Source: Leuctra nigra
Taxonomy: Eukaryota > Arthropoda > Insecta > Plecoptera > Leuctridae
DNA: 64,000 nucleotides
Assembly (NCBI GenBank): GCA_934045905.1
Contig: OW203765.1
Location: forward strand, 27,375,997-27,439,996
Direction: 5' to 3'
Shown here: piece by piece, positions 35,803-46,687 of the stretch
Layout of the letters: each line of letters starts with the position of its first letter
Numbering within the stretch: position 1 is the stretch's first letter
Made by a program: the position numbers and the translations under genes
Notes under the pieces: generated by a model
The model's database searches: none
Seen by the model: only the letters and a program-made list of their open reading frames with translations
Told to the model about the DNA's origin: nothing

Positions 35803-37898
35803 TTCATGGTTTTCACGAGCCCCACTTCCGCCCCTCCACGGCCAGGTATTTCAGTCACGCCGCCATTTTGGGTATACAAGTAGCACTTGCCTGCCGTAAA
35901 AATGCATGTGAAATCTAGAGTCACCAAGAGTTTGACATGAATTCTCCATGTTAAATATTTAAATTAAAGCGTAGTCGTTCAAGTTTAAAGAAGAAGAAAC
36001 TAAAATAACTTATTTGTGTATTAAAAAGTGAAATAAAAAAGCATTCAAGTCATAATAAATATTCAATTTGGAAATCATTTGACACGTTAGATTTCAACAG
36101 CCGTAATAGAAGACGACAGAAAACCAGTGAACAATTTTCTATGTCAGCATTGCCGTAGCTTTTATAACTTCGAGATTTTCCCTCTGGGGTCAGTGGTGAC
36201 CTCTATATTTAAGTATAAAAGAATCATTACATGTGATTAAACTTGCAACTCCTGTCTTATAGCGAAGTTTCAATTTATTGCCTTCGGATAATGAAAGAAA
36301 CTGTAACACAGGAGGTATAGGGAAATCATTTCGTTTTTGGTTTATAACTTCTAAAATAGCACACGTTGGAATTGTTTTCAATTTCTTTCCTAATAGAAGT
36401 TCCAACTATCTATCAGAAAATAAGTTTTTTGTTCAAAGTTGGGAATACATACAAATCAGATCTACATTATTAGTATAAATGTGACACGATTCTACGTGGC
36501 TGCCAATGCCATAAGATAATATGGGGAAGAAAACTCAATTTATCTCAGAAACTAGACACGAGAATTGTTCAATTTTTTCAAGGATTGTGTATGACGTGAT
36601 TATCAATAAGTAGACAAAAAATTATTAAGATCTGAGACTCTGCCCGATTAGCTGAGCCACCTAAAAGCGATTGTTTACAATGCTACACTAGCTACAACAG
36701 TGACTCCTGTATTCATGGTTTTCACGAGCCCCACTTCCGCCCCTCCACGGCCAGGTATTTCAGTCACGCCGCCATTTTGGGTATACAAGTAGCACTTGCC
36801 TGCCGTAAAAATGCATGTGAAAACTAGAGTCACCAAGAGTTTGACATGAATTCTTCATGTTAAATATTTAAATTAAAGCGTAGTCGTTCAAGTTTAAAGG
36901 AAAAGAAACTATAATAACTTATTTGTGTATTAAAAAGTGAAATAAAAAAACATTCAAGTCATAATAAATATTCAATTTGGAAATCATTTGACACATTAGA
37001 TTTCAACAGCCGTATTATGGAACGGCAGAAAACCAGTGAAACATTGTCTATGTCAGGATTGACGTAGCTTTTATAACTTCGAGGGCAAAAATATAAAATA
37101 AATGCATATACCTAGTAGAGCGGCTAAGAGGAATAATTGAGCATTTTGTGATACAAGCATGAAATTTGGTGGTGTTGTTCCTTAGGACATTTAAAAAAGA
37201 TTTGGCTCTGATATAATTCGAGATTTTCCCTCTGGGGTCAGTGGTGACCTCTATTTAAGTATAAAAGAATCATTACATGCGATTAAACTTACAACTCCTG
37301 TCTGATAGCGAAGTTTCAATTTATTGCCTTCCGAGAATGGAAGAAACTGTAACACAGGAGGTATAGGGAAATCATTTCGTTTTTGGTTTATAACTTCTAA
37401 AAATAGCACACGTTGGAATTGTTTTCAATTTCTTTCCTAATAGAAGTTCCAACTATCTATCAGAAAATAAGTATTTTGTTCAAAGTTGGGAATACATAAA
37501 AATCAGATCTACATTATTAGTATAAATGTGACACGATTTTACGTGGCTGCCAATGCCATAAGATTATATGGGGAAGAAAACTCAATTTATCTCAGAAACT
37601 AGACACGAGAATTGTTCAATTTTTTCAAGGATTGTGTATGACGTGATTATCAATAAGTAGACAAAAAATTATGAAGATCTGAGACCATGTCCGATTAGCC
37701 GAGCCACCTAAAAGCGATTGTTTACAATGCTACTCTAGCTACAACAGTGACTCGTGTTTACTCAGGAGGGGTAAAGTAGGGGAAATGCGGCCGAGAAGAC
37801 TGCCGTGACGTCACGTGAAAACCATGAATACTCAGGAGGGGTAAAGTAGGGGAAATGCGGCCGAGACGACTGCCGTGACGTCACGTGAAAACCATGAA
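35803..37898. mobile_element. TA-inserting element (outer copy), interrupted by a copy of itself
   Basis: Inverted termini TTCATGGTTTTCACG and CGTGAAAACCATGAA. Its own sequence is 35803-36709 plus 37831-37898. The full-length relative at 36712-37828 is inserted in it. It lacks about 140 bases present in the inner copy, and the gap is bounded by a repeated ttcgag. No coding frame. Confidence 0.8.
36712..37828. mobile_element. TA-inserting element (inner copy), 1117 bp
   Basis: The same 15-base inverted termini, flanked by TA at 36710-36711 and 37829-37830. A TA duplication with short termini fits the Tc1/mariner type, but no transposase is present, so class is inference. It lies in intron 2 of the odorant receptor. 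Confidence 0.82.
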
Positions 37899-38012
37899 TA
37901 TCTTTTACCGATGAAATTGTTAACAAAATAAGGCTTTGTATGCGTCTTCAGAACTGTTCAATGAAAATAATTTCATAGCTTGGAATAAGTTATTAGTTTT
38001 ATTTTGTCCAAA

Positions 38013-39106
38013 CACATGTTTTTTTTAGCACCATAATTTTACTAAAACGGGAGTCCTAATATTCACTCCACTCTTTTATTTCTGATGTCAGAGTGACGTC
38101 AGCCTGTAGTTGTCAGTTTCGTGTGTTTCCGCTTATATCCGAAGACAGCCGACTGCCGACCAATATTAATGATTACTCAGAAAGTGATTTGATGTGAATG
38201 CGAATGTGATTTGATGCTCAATACTTCATACACGGTCATTCACTATACTTTTTTCAATTTTATTGATTAGGTACTTGGAATGTGATGTGAATAAATAAGA
38301 CTTGAATGTGGAACGTTCCACATTTACCACTGTCCACTTTTACATAATATACTCTAATGTGTTACGTATGGTACGTATGGTTACGTTACCACTTTAACTT
38401 GTAAATTTGCCACTTTAGTCTCCATTGACTGTGTAATTATATAATTAGACTTGAATGTCGTAATAAAATAAATTTGACTGAAATATGAAATATTCTAAAT
38501 TATTTTCCCATGATAATGCCGCCTATCAAAGGCATATGCAGGATGACATTTCTATGGGGGGGGGGGGGGGGGGGGTATTAATAATAATTTGAAAGACTAC
38601 GGTCCAATTGGGGGGTTCGGGGGCCAATGCCCACAAAAATTTCAATCATTTTGGTAAGTTTTCGGTACCTACAATATCTGCTTCTTTCTTTTATTTTTTT
38701 GCTCACATAATATTTTTCTTAGATGATGCTCTGATTTCAGGAGGGGGGGGGGGGGGGGGGTGCCACTCCCGATTTTTTTACACTTCATGGTCATTTTGAA
38801 GTAAACCTACGCGTTTCTTTTAAAATTACTGCAAAATTGAAATACATTTTTCTAGGTAATTTTTCATCCGCAAACAAAAAGTTCAGGAACTTCAGGTATT
38901 AGCATATCATGAACGAGATTTGTTTGGAGACATAACAAAACCTCAGTCGTCGTTTCCCCAAAAATTATTTTATTTCTTCCGAGCTTAAATATTGGCCAAA
39001 TAACATGATGGCACAAAATAATAAATATTCGAAAATTGCTGAAAGTGCCGCCTATCCTATGTGCCGCCGTACGCGGTCGCGTACGTCGCTTACGCCTAAG
39101 GCCGAT
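38013..39106. other. Receptor intron 2, unassigned part
   Basis: Two poly(G) runs (38556-38575, 38743-38760) and otherwise plain AT-rich sequence; no exon of the receptor seen. Confidence 0.5.
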
Positions 39107-39287
39107 GCACAATTGACGCAGACGGACGACGACGCGGACGGACGACGGAGACGGATACGATGTTAATGTATGACGTCTGCGTCGTCCGTCCTCGTTCGAA
39201 TTGTGAACAGCAGAGTGAATTTGTCATACCTAAACATCGTATCCGTCTCCGTCGTCCGTCCGCGTCGTCCGTCTGCGTCAATTGTGC
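39107..39287. mobile_element. Short hairpin MITE in odorant receptor intron 2
   Basis: Arms of about 57 bases: gcacaattgacgcagacgga, cgacgacgcggacggacgac, ggagacggatacgatgtt, repeated inversely as aacatcgtatccgtctccgt and onward to gtcaattgtgc. The loop is about 70 bases and itself carries part of the motif (gtctgcgtcgtccgtcc). It begins 43 bases after the exon 2 donor. Confidence 0.75.
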
Positions 39288-39335
39288 CCTGTACCCGTAG
39301 TTACGCCGCTGTATACCTATTGTGAGAAGACTTAC

Positions 39336-39742
39336 CCATATGGAAATAGGAAATTCCCCGTCATGAAGAAAACAGTGTACATAGCAACACCGACAACGTG
39401 AACTATTATTATGTATCCCGGAACAGCGAATTTCATCAGCGCTCTTCTAACTCTTGTATCTTTCTCGACGATCTCATGACATCTCGTGTTATCAGAAGCG
39501 TGGTCGACAAAGATACGTTCCAATGACGTTATGAAGATTCGAAATCTCTCTGCTCTGAGATAGAAGTTCAGGTTTTGTGTTGACAGAATCATTGCAATAT
39601 TCACGAGGATGACTAACATGAGTAACTGTTGCATTGTTATGGAGCCTGAGTTGATGATGAGGTACAGGTATCGGCCGAAGAATGCTTCGAAACAATTCTG
39701 AACCATTACAAGGCGTGGTAGATAGAACCTTAACCAGTTCTT
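39336..39742 (-). pseudogene. Odorant receptor exon 2, 3' piece
   Basis: After the right target duplication (39742-39734, AAGAACTGG) the frame continues LRFYLPRLVMVQNCFEAFFG..., with two hydrophobic segments (near LLMLVILVNIAMI and GYIIIVHVVGVAMY), to FPYG and donor GG/GTAAGT at 39335. With one duplication copy and the LINE removed, the exon is 445 nt and in phase with E1 and E3. Confidence 0.85.
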
Positions 39743-40234
39743 TATTTTTTTTTTATTTTTTATAAAATCTTTATTTACACATGTACATGGATTTACAATC
39801 ACAGTTGACATACATACAGAAAAAATGAATTATAGGAATACTTAGAAACTAATAAAGAAATCAGGGTCTTTTACTTCCAGGCATAAAAATGTTTGTATTA
39901 CGTTATTGATAAAGTACTGGGTTTCGAAATCAAGTATTGAATTTCGGAAAAAAGTGCAAAAAAAACCGAAAGAATGAAAGTAATTGGATTGTGGGATTAC
40001 AGGCATAATGGTTAACTTATTGATAATAGTTTTGTTACAAGCAAAAATAAATAAGTGTAATTACATATTTACTAATGATGATAATGATGATTCTACAATC
40101 GCAGCCATCCAGGAGAACAATACAGTAGTGATTAAGTGATTAAGTTTACATGATTATATGCATGGGTCTTTTGTGTTTGTATAAAGATAATGGCGCATCG
40201 TCAATGGAGTAGAGTTGTTGAGGCGGCAATAGGA

Positions 40235-40252
40235 CTACCAGTCCTGTAACGC

Positions 40253-40291
<39 letters not shown>

Positions 40292-42934
40292 TTTGTTTAA
40301 TGAGTACTGCCCAAGAGATGAGATGAGAGGATTTGGATTATTGAGACTATTTATGTAAAAGTTGTAAGTTAATTTGTGTATAAAGCTATGTACTGAAGGT
40401 ACTTTGAACTTATTGTGTATTCTACTACTCCTAGTGTATCGTGGATAGTTTCCCGCTATTCTTAAACATTTATTCTGGACTACTTGCAGCTTCTTGATGT
40501 TTGTGTCGGATGCGCTGCTCCATGCTGGTGCTGCATATGAGATGATAGGCCTGATGATCATTTTGTAGATTAGAAGTTTATTCTCTTCGCTTAGACGGCT
40601 GCTCTTGTTAAACATGGGGTATAAGCTTGACATTACGGCATAAGCTTGCTGGATCTTGTGCTTGATGTGAGCAGCGTATGTTAGCCTGGAGTCAAGTTGG
40701 ACGCCAAGGTATTTAACGCTGCTTGACCAGTTGATAACTACGTTATTTAAAACGATCTGTGGTCTTCTGGATGGTAATCTTTTAGTAAATAAAATTGATG
40801 TTGTCTTGTCATCATTAACTTTGATTTTCCATTTTTTAAAGAATCTTTCAATTTTGAGGTATGCCTTTTGCAGTCTGGTTTGAATTGTGTCTGTTCTGAA
40901 GGAAGAGAAGAAGATTGCCGTGTCGTCAGCATAGAGGGACAAATGGATGTGAGGAGACCTTGGAACATCATTTATATAAAGTGAAAAAAGAACTGGGCCT
41001 AGCAGGGAACCTTGGGGTACCCCAGCTGAAATAGGTCTATGAGATGATCTGGCTTCGTTGATGGTTACATAAAAAGTTCGGTTTTGTAGATAGGAATGGA
41101 GGATGTGACATATGTATTTTGGGACGTGTAGACTGATAAGTTTGAACATCAGACCGTGGTGCCATACGGTGTCAAATGCCTTCTCGATGTCTAGTAGAAC
41201 CATACCAGTATGCTGTTTAGAGTTAAACTTCTCGGTGATATATTCTGCGAGGCGAACCAGTTGATGCGTAGTCGAATGTTTCGGGCGGAAGCCAAATTGT
41301 TCATTTATAATAGTGTTGTTTGAGGTGATGTACTTGTTGATTCGGACAAGAATAATTTTCTCAAAAGCTTTGCTTAGCGAGCTCAACAGACTGATTGGCC
41401 TGTAGCTCGTAGCCAGGGTGGAGTCTTTTCCAGGTTTGTGGATAGCAAGGATTTTCGCTAATTTCCACGATTCGGGGAAGTACGAGAGAATTAACATCTT
41501 GTTAAATATAGTTGTTAATGAAACAATTGCCTTCTTGGATAGCTGTTTTAGGACAAAGTTTGTTAAGTTGTCTTGACCTGGGGCCTTTTTGTTTTTCCTG
41601 CTGAGTAGTATATCTCTCAATTCCTTGGGGGTGATGAGCTCAATATCAGTTGTTTCAATTGGTTGTATGAGATATTTGCGGACAGCTCTCTGCACTAATA
41701 AATTATGACTCGAAGTTCCTAGCGTTGCGTTCTGGTTGTGAATATTCTGAAAGTTGTCCGCAAGAGCATTTGCTTTTTCATTATCGCTGAGTGCCATGCC
41801 TCCGGGAACGGAAAGTGGCGGGATGGTCATTGTTTTCTTCTTGAATAGCCTCGTTGCACTCCACAACGTGCAAGTCTCTGTTGGTTTCAGCTTGATAAGG
41901 AAGTCACCCCAATTGTTATTCCTCCATTTTGCAATGTCTTTTCTAATACTTGCATTAGCGCTGTTGACTGAAGTTTTGATGTGTTGCAATCTTGTCGATT
42001 GGAATAACCTAAGAAGCTTGTTGCGAGCTTTGATCTTGGCTATGATGGAATCTGGTAGAGGGATGACACGGTGAGATATGTTTGTTGGAGGAGCAGCTAC
42101 ATTCAAGGCTGTCTTGATATTTTCGCTGAAGTGAGCTAAGTGATGGTCAATGTCTGCTTTAGAGTTGATTCTAGGGTTAGTAATGTTGTTTTTGTCTAAT
42201 TCGAGACGGAATGTTTTCCAGTTAGCTGTATTGTAGTTATGGACACTTTTAGGTGGAATCTGATCATTAGTTTTTTCAATGGTAAAAAGAACTGGGTTAT
42301 GATCAGAAGGCAGACATGGTCTAGACGTGAGGCTCGAGACGAAGTCTACTCCCTTCGTCAGCGTTAGGTCCAGTACGCTGGGACGAGCGTTGTTCCTAGA
42401 AGGCTGGTATGTCGGTTCAGGTGGGTATAGTATTTTGAAATTCTTGGTAGTTGAGTGCTCTAAAAGTGTGGTGCCGTTTCTATTGTTTGCAAAGCAGTTC
42501 CAAGTAATGTGTTTCGCGTTTAAGTCGCCGATTATTATGACTTTCTTGTTAAGTCTTAGGAGTTTGTTGATGTCGCCTGTAGAGATACGGCCTTTTGGTG
42601 GGTTGTAGACGGAAACAATAGTTACGTTGATGAAGGATGTGTGGAGAGTGATGGCTACAGCTTCTAGTTTTTCTAGAATTGGGATAGTTTGTTGAAAGTG
42701 CCTAATAGTACTTTTAACTGCGATGGCAACTCCTCCGCCTTTTCCATTACGGTCACTTCTGTATACTTTGTAGCCTCTTAGTTTCAGTTTGTGTCTTGGG
42801 TTAAGATGAGTTTCCGATATTCCTATGATGTCGATGTCATGCTTTTGAGCCATGTTGATGAGTTCATGTGTTTTATTTAGTACGGAATTGCTATTCCAGA
42901 AAAGTACGTTATATTTCGGTAGTTGCATGGCCAT
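40235..42934 (-). CDS. LINE ORF2, AP endonuclease and reverse transcriptase
   Basis: 899 residues. The N-terminal APE endonuclease has NVLFWNSNSV, ISETHL, GDLNAKH and SDHNPVLF. The reverse transcriptase has SYRPISLLSSLSK, FGFRPKHSTTHQL, LLDIEKAFD, GVPQGSLLGPVLFSLYIN, LYADDTAIFF and VKYLGVQLD. No RNase H follows, as expected for the Jockey clade. It nicks target DNA and copies the element RNA there. The 3' end of the frame runs through a poly(T) run (a phenylalanine string, 40258-40288 on the plus strand) before MALQDW and the stop. That tail may vary by slippage. Confidence 0.9.
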
Positions 42935-42943
42935 TGCAAAAGG

Positions 42944-44269
42944 TTAGGGTAATAAGGTAAACAACCCTTCTGCGAGGATTATGACTTTGGAAAATGTGTC
43001 TTCCGCTTCGGAAGCTTGTTGAATTGTTTTGATCAGTGTGTTCTTGATTTTGGGCAGGTCAAGGCCTCCAAAAAGTGATTTGAGGAGCTGCATTACGCTA
43101 GAAATGCTGATTTCTTCTGCGGCTTGTTGATGTGGTGGGTTCCGTTGTGTAGTACGTGGCCAGGTTGGTATTTCATTGTCGTTTGTTGATGCGCTGTTGC
43201 CGAGCGGAGGGAAATTTGCTTGTCTGTATTGATATGATGGGTTAGATGAGTTGTTGTTGTTGTTGTTGTTGTGAGCAGGAGATGACCGCTGTGATTTGAG
43301 GCTGAGTTGTTTGGCAAATACAGGGCATTGCCTGAAGCTCGAGGGGTGTGGGCCACCGCAGTTAGTGCAGGTGGGAGGGGTTGCTGGGTCTTTGATGCAA
43401 TCTTTAGTGGAGTGATTCTCCTTGCACTTGACACATTTAGGCTGTCTGTGGCAGTTCTTAGAGGTGTGGGCGAATGACTGACAGTTAAAGCACTGTGTTA
43501 CTCCCGATATGTTCCTGTATGGTTGCCATGTTGTTACGCATCGACATATTTTTTTAATTTTGTACACATCGCTCGACTTGGTGTTAGCGGCAAACGTTAT
43601 TATGAACATGGGATATGGTACAGAGAGTGGATTAGATTCCGATGGGTTTTTTATCATTTGCTTGATTTTCGTAGCAGGCATATTTTGGCTTTTTAAGTCA
43701 TCCATTATCTCTTGGGTTGTGAGATTAGGTGGGAGGTTCTTAGCGACTAATCTGATTTCGCGCTGGTCTCTCGGCGTATATGTGTGGTACTCTAGTTTGG
43801 CATCGTTAAACGTTTTTTGAGTTATGTTATAATCTGCTATGTTCTTTGTCAAAATAATAATTCTGTCCCCTTTGTATTTAATGTCAAACTCATCTGTTAG
43901 ATTTTTCTTGAGTTCAGAAAAAGTTGCGGCGTGGTTATTGAATAGATGGTATAAGACTATTGGCGGGGGTGGCCTTGTCTTGTGAACTGCGTTTTGATTT
44001 TGTGTCTGTCGGGTGGGTTGGCTTGAGTCAGCTACCTCGTCTTCATCTCCTGTGCTGTCGTCTGATAGCATTGAGAATCTGTTGGACGTGTCTAGGATTG
44101 TGCTAGCATCCATCGCGTCGTCTTGTTTGCGACGTTTGTTGCCTCTGTTATTGTTTTGTGCTTTGACGGATTGCATTTTATCTGAATTTGTGTTCTGAGT
44201 CGGTATGCTTGTTGCGTCAGGTAATGATCGTTTGGGGATTGGTGGTGGGACAATTGCGTTAAATTGCAT
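42944..44269 (-). CDS. LINE ORF1, gag-like nucleic-acid-binding protein
   Basis: 441 residues. There is a disordered N-terminal third (NTNSDKMQ, acidic DDSTGDEDE), then a PRE_C2HC-like stretch (REIRLVAKNLPPNLTTQEI) near 170-190. Three CCHC knuckles lie at about 260-315: CFNC-H-C, CVKC-H-C, CTNC-H-C. This order is typical of ORF1 in Jockey/I-group LINEs, where the protein coats the RNA and forms the ribonucleoprotein. No internal stop. It starts 223 bases inside the element. Confidence 0.88.
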   Translation of the reverse strand: MQFNAIVPPPIPKRSLPDATSIPTQNTNSDKMQSVKAQNNNRGNKRRKQDDAMDASTILDTSNRFSMLSDDSTGDEDEVADSSQPTRQTQNQNAVHKTRPPPPIVLYHLFNNHAATFSELKKNLTDEFDIKYKGDRIIILTKNIADYNITQKTFNDAKLEYHTYTPRDQREIRLVAKNLPPNLTTQEIMDDLKSQNMPATKIKQMIKNPSESNPLSVPYPMFIITFAANTKSSDVYKIKKICRCVTTWQPYRNISGVTQCFNCQSFAHTSKNCHRQPKCVKCKENHSTKDCIKDPATPPTCTNCGGPHPSSFRQCPVFAKQLSLKSQRSSPAHNNNNNNNSSNPSYQYRQANFPPLGNSASTNDNEIPTWPRTTQRNPPHQQAAEEISISSVMQLLKSLFGGLDLPKIKNTLIKTIQQASEAEDTFSKVIILAEGLFTLLP

Positions 44270-44492
44270 GTTTGATTGTTTTTGAAGATATTCTTTCGCT
44301 AATCCTAGCCCTCCCGGGCTGGATGTATGTTTTACGGTTGCGTTGCTGACAGATCTTTATGTTGATTTGTCTGAACTTGTAGAATATTTGTTTGTACTCA
44401 CTGTGTATGCCAAGCATTCAGTTGTACGTACGATTGGTATGACCCTGCAGAGATGTTGTCGCCACGGAGTCCACTAGTCGAATGTGATATTC

Positions 44493-44539
44493 CCAGTTCT
44501 TGATGTTCTTCTTCACGTCGGTGGAATATGCAAACATTC
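44493..44539 (-). pseudogene. Odorant receptor exon 2, 5' piece cut off by LINE
   Basis: Acceptor cccag at 44544-44540, then GA ATG TTT GCA TAT... encoding MFAYSTDVKKNIKNW. Reading stops at AAGAACTGG (44501-44493), the left target-site duplication of the LINE. The rest of the exon resumes at 39733. Confidence 0.75.
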
Positions 44540-44689
44540 CTGGGAAACAAATTTTTTAACTTGAATTTTATCAAACTTTTATTTTTTGTAATGAACTTAT
44601 AATATTTTGTTTAGATTCACTAATCATCATCAGATAAAAGAAATGTTTGCTGGAAAACCAACATGAAAACCAAAATGAAAAATGGACAA

Positions 44690-45240
44690 AATAGTCAAAA
44701 TCTATACCTATAGTCTGTTATATGTTCTTCATACTCCTACACCCTTTGACCGATCTCAACCAAATTTGGTATGGATATTCTAACTGATGCTGCGCAAATC
44801 GTAGGGTACTTACCCCATTTCGCAAACCACCCCTAATTGAAAAAAAAAACACCCCTAATAGAACATTAAATACATTGTTCTGCTTAGACGAATGTGTGCA
44901 AATTATCAAAACTGCTGATGCTAGAAATTGCGGCTCAGTCACGTATGACATTTGACCGACTCGTGTAGACTAGAGAGCCTAGTCATGTACACACATTCCA
45001 AGAATTACTTTACGTTAACACAATTTTAAGTCATGTGGGTTGCATATCTCACAAGCGTAGTATGTATAGCGTATGGCTTTACAAGTGTTATGGGTTACAT
45101 GGATCTCTATGGACAGGGTTGCTGCGCCGGGCAACATAGGCAATCCGTCTCACATAGGTGTAATGCGGGTCGCCTATATCATATGTATCCCTCCCCCACA
45201 AGCACGAGCAACGCCGGGCGGGTCAGCGGATGTTAAAATA
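44690..45240. repeat. Dispersed repeat ending in cacgagcaacgccgggcggg, copy 1
   Basis: It shares atgttcttcatac, ccgatctcaaccaaatttgg tatgg and cgtagggtacttacccc with 60838-61195, and both end in acgagcaacgccggg. It lies in odorant receptor intron 1. Confidence 0.6.
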
Positions 45241-45405
45241 TTTAAAATCTTTCACAAAATGATTCACTGATTAGAAATTGACGTTTTATATTATTGACAA
45301 GTAATAAAAGTTTGTATAAAACCTGTCTGACAGACATTTTTCCATGAACCCTTTAAATACATTATATTCTCCTTCTTTTGTATAATAAATAAAAAGTATA
45401 CATAC

Positions 45406-45493
45406 CTAAATAATCCATTACACGAAAAGTTTGTTTAAAAGTTCCTTCTTCTGTGTGTGGTAAATCCTCGCAATCAGCATTTCTACGAGCCAT
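45406..45493 (-). pseudogene. Odorant receptor exon 1 (start codon)
   Basis: ATG at 45493-45491 opens 29 codons (MARRNADCEDLPHTEEG... ending VMDYL) plus one base, then donor G/GTATGT. Joined to E2 it gives ...MDYLGMFAYSTDVKKN, a typical soluble N-terminus ahead of the first membrane helix. The 88-nt length sets the phase that E2 needs, which supports the join. Confidence 0.75.
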
Positions 45494-45507
45494 CTTGAGA
45501 GTTCAAG

Positions 45508-46264
45508 GCCGGACTGGCCTGGCTATTGAGGCCCCTAGATTGTGTTAACATACATTTTTATCTTCAAACAATCAATATAAAGATAGCAGAAGTCAAAAAA
45601 GCGCCTTGCGGGGCAGGTTGGGGGCCCATCTTCCATTAACTTTATGTTGAACATTTTGCAGCCAAATACACATTTTATAGAATCCCAAAAAAATTTTAAA
45701 AATTACAAAAGTTTAAAAGCGCCCTTCGGGGCTGGCATATGGAGTTTTATTTTAATATTTCTTTCGCTAACTGGGCATTTTGACTCCATATACACAATTT
45801 TGCAATCCCAAAGTCGATTGAAAATTAACAAAAATACAAAAAATGACCTTGCTCGCCAGGCTGGAGGCCTGTTTTTATGTATATTAATGATTTAAAAAAA
45901 ACTAAATTCAAAAAGCGCTCTGCGGGGCAGACTGTTGGGGGCCTTTTGTATTACAATTTGCCTTCCATTAACTTTTTGTTGAACATTATGCAACAAAATA
46001 CATATTTTTACAATCCCAAAAAAGAGTTAAAAATTATAAAAAATCAAAAAGCACCCTGCGGGGCATGATTCAATGTGTCTGTTATGTTTTTCTTATCAAA
46101 AAAATTAACTGTTAAAATTTACAATAACGTTTTTAAATTTCATTTTTAAAGTTATAAAAATCCAAAAAAGCACCCTACGGGGCAAGTTGGTGGGCTGCTT
46201 TCTCCTCAAAACATGTAAATTAGTGACAATAGCCGCCGAGGCCCCTGACGAGCCCAGTCCGGCA
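45508..46264. repeat. Tandem repeat element with inverted ends
   Basis: The ends ggccggactggcc and gcccagtccggc are inverted. Inside are six diverged units that each carry aaaaagcrccctgcggggc followed by a phrase such as ccattaactttttgttgaac. It lies just upstream of odorant receptor exon 1. No clear target duplication. Confidence 0.55.
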
Positions 46265-46687
46265 TTGTGAGAGCTAGACAAAATAGAAACGTACAGTTCA
46301 AGGTGTTTATAGAAGCAACCAACTTCTATAAACACCTTGCACATTAGCAACCAACGTCTATAAACACTTTGCTTACAGTGTGTCTTCTACAACAACCAGC
46401 TAAGCCACAACAACAGGTCTAACAACCACCAGCCTGTCTCAATTCTGACTAGTGTAGTGCCTCTTGGTTTCCAAGCTGTATTTCTGATGATTATTAAATA
46501 TGCATGTAACGACACACGAAACAAATGTATTCCACTACAACTTATTCGGCTAGCTGAAATATGTATGAACGGATCGATGATAAAATACTTAAGTGTCGTC
46601 ACGGGGATTGTATGTGATGAAGAGACAGGTCATTTGTATTTAGTTATATATTTATTAACCCAGCTTAGCCATGGCCACCGTTGAAGG

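Larger units (their letters stand above)
35753..38012. mobile_element. Partial copy of the hairpin MITE, split by nested insertions
   Basis: 35753-35802 (agtgagcgtggccttgaagag...cgatgtttatca) and 37899-38012 (tatcttttaccg...cagaactgttcaatg...attttgtcc) match the left arm of the MITE at 11977-12342. They are separated by two TA-inserting elements. The right arm is missing. Confidence 0.7.
39743..44492 (-). mobile_element. Full-length Jockey-type LINE in odorant receptor exon 2
   Basis: The element is 4750 bp with a 5' leader (44492-44270), two open ORFs 9 bases apart, a 3' UTR and an A-rich tail (39743-39765 region). It is flanked by the 9-bp duplication AAGAACTGG (44493-44501 and 39734-39742). 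Open frames and exact duplications suggest a recent insertion. Confidence 0.9.
26962..45493 (-). pseudogene. Odorant receptor (7tm_6), multi-exon, disrupted
   Basis: Exons read on the minus strand: E1 45493-45406, E2 44539-44493 plus 39733-39336 (split by a LINE), E3 34972-34369, an unlocated exon, E5 31368-31264, E6 27435-27280, E7 27021-26962 (stop TAA). Junction phases agree from E1 to E3 and from E5 to E7. Family signs are SGSITMQQLLMLVILVNI (membrane helix), HHQALL in E3, FDQLTEQ then SEAVREAVYGCDW across E5/E6, and a short SHSFYSVL tail exon. Insect receptors of this family are seven-helix ligand-gated cation-channel subunits that pair with Orco in olfactory neuron membranes. At least two lesions prevent a normal product: the LINE in E2 and a frameshift in E3. 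No exon was found between HHQALLK and VQPMDAFK, although the phases (2, then 0) require one. E6 is amplified into a 32-unit array. Confidence 0.85.

Noticed and set aside
36190..37740. Segmental duplication of about 0.9 kb in receptor intron 2
   Set aside because: The two similar halves are explained by insertion of a TA-flanked element into a copy of itself.
41754..42608. Open frames on the plus strand opposite the LINE
   Set aside because: They are antisense shadows of ORF2, with no family motif.
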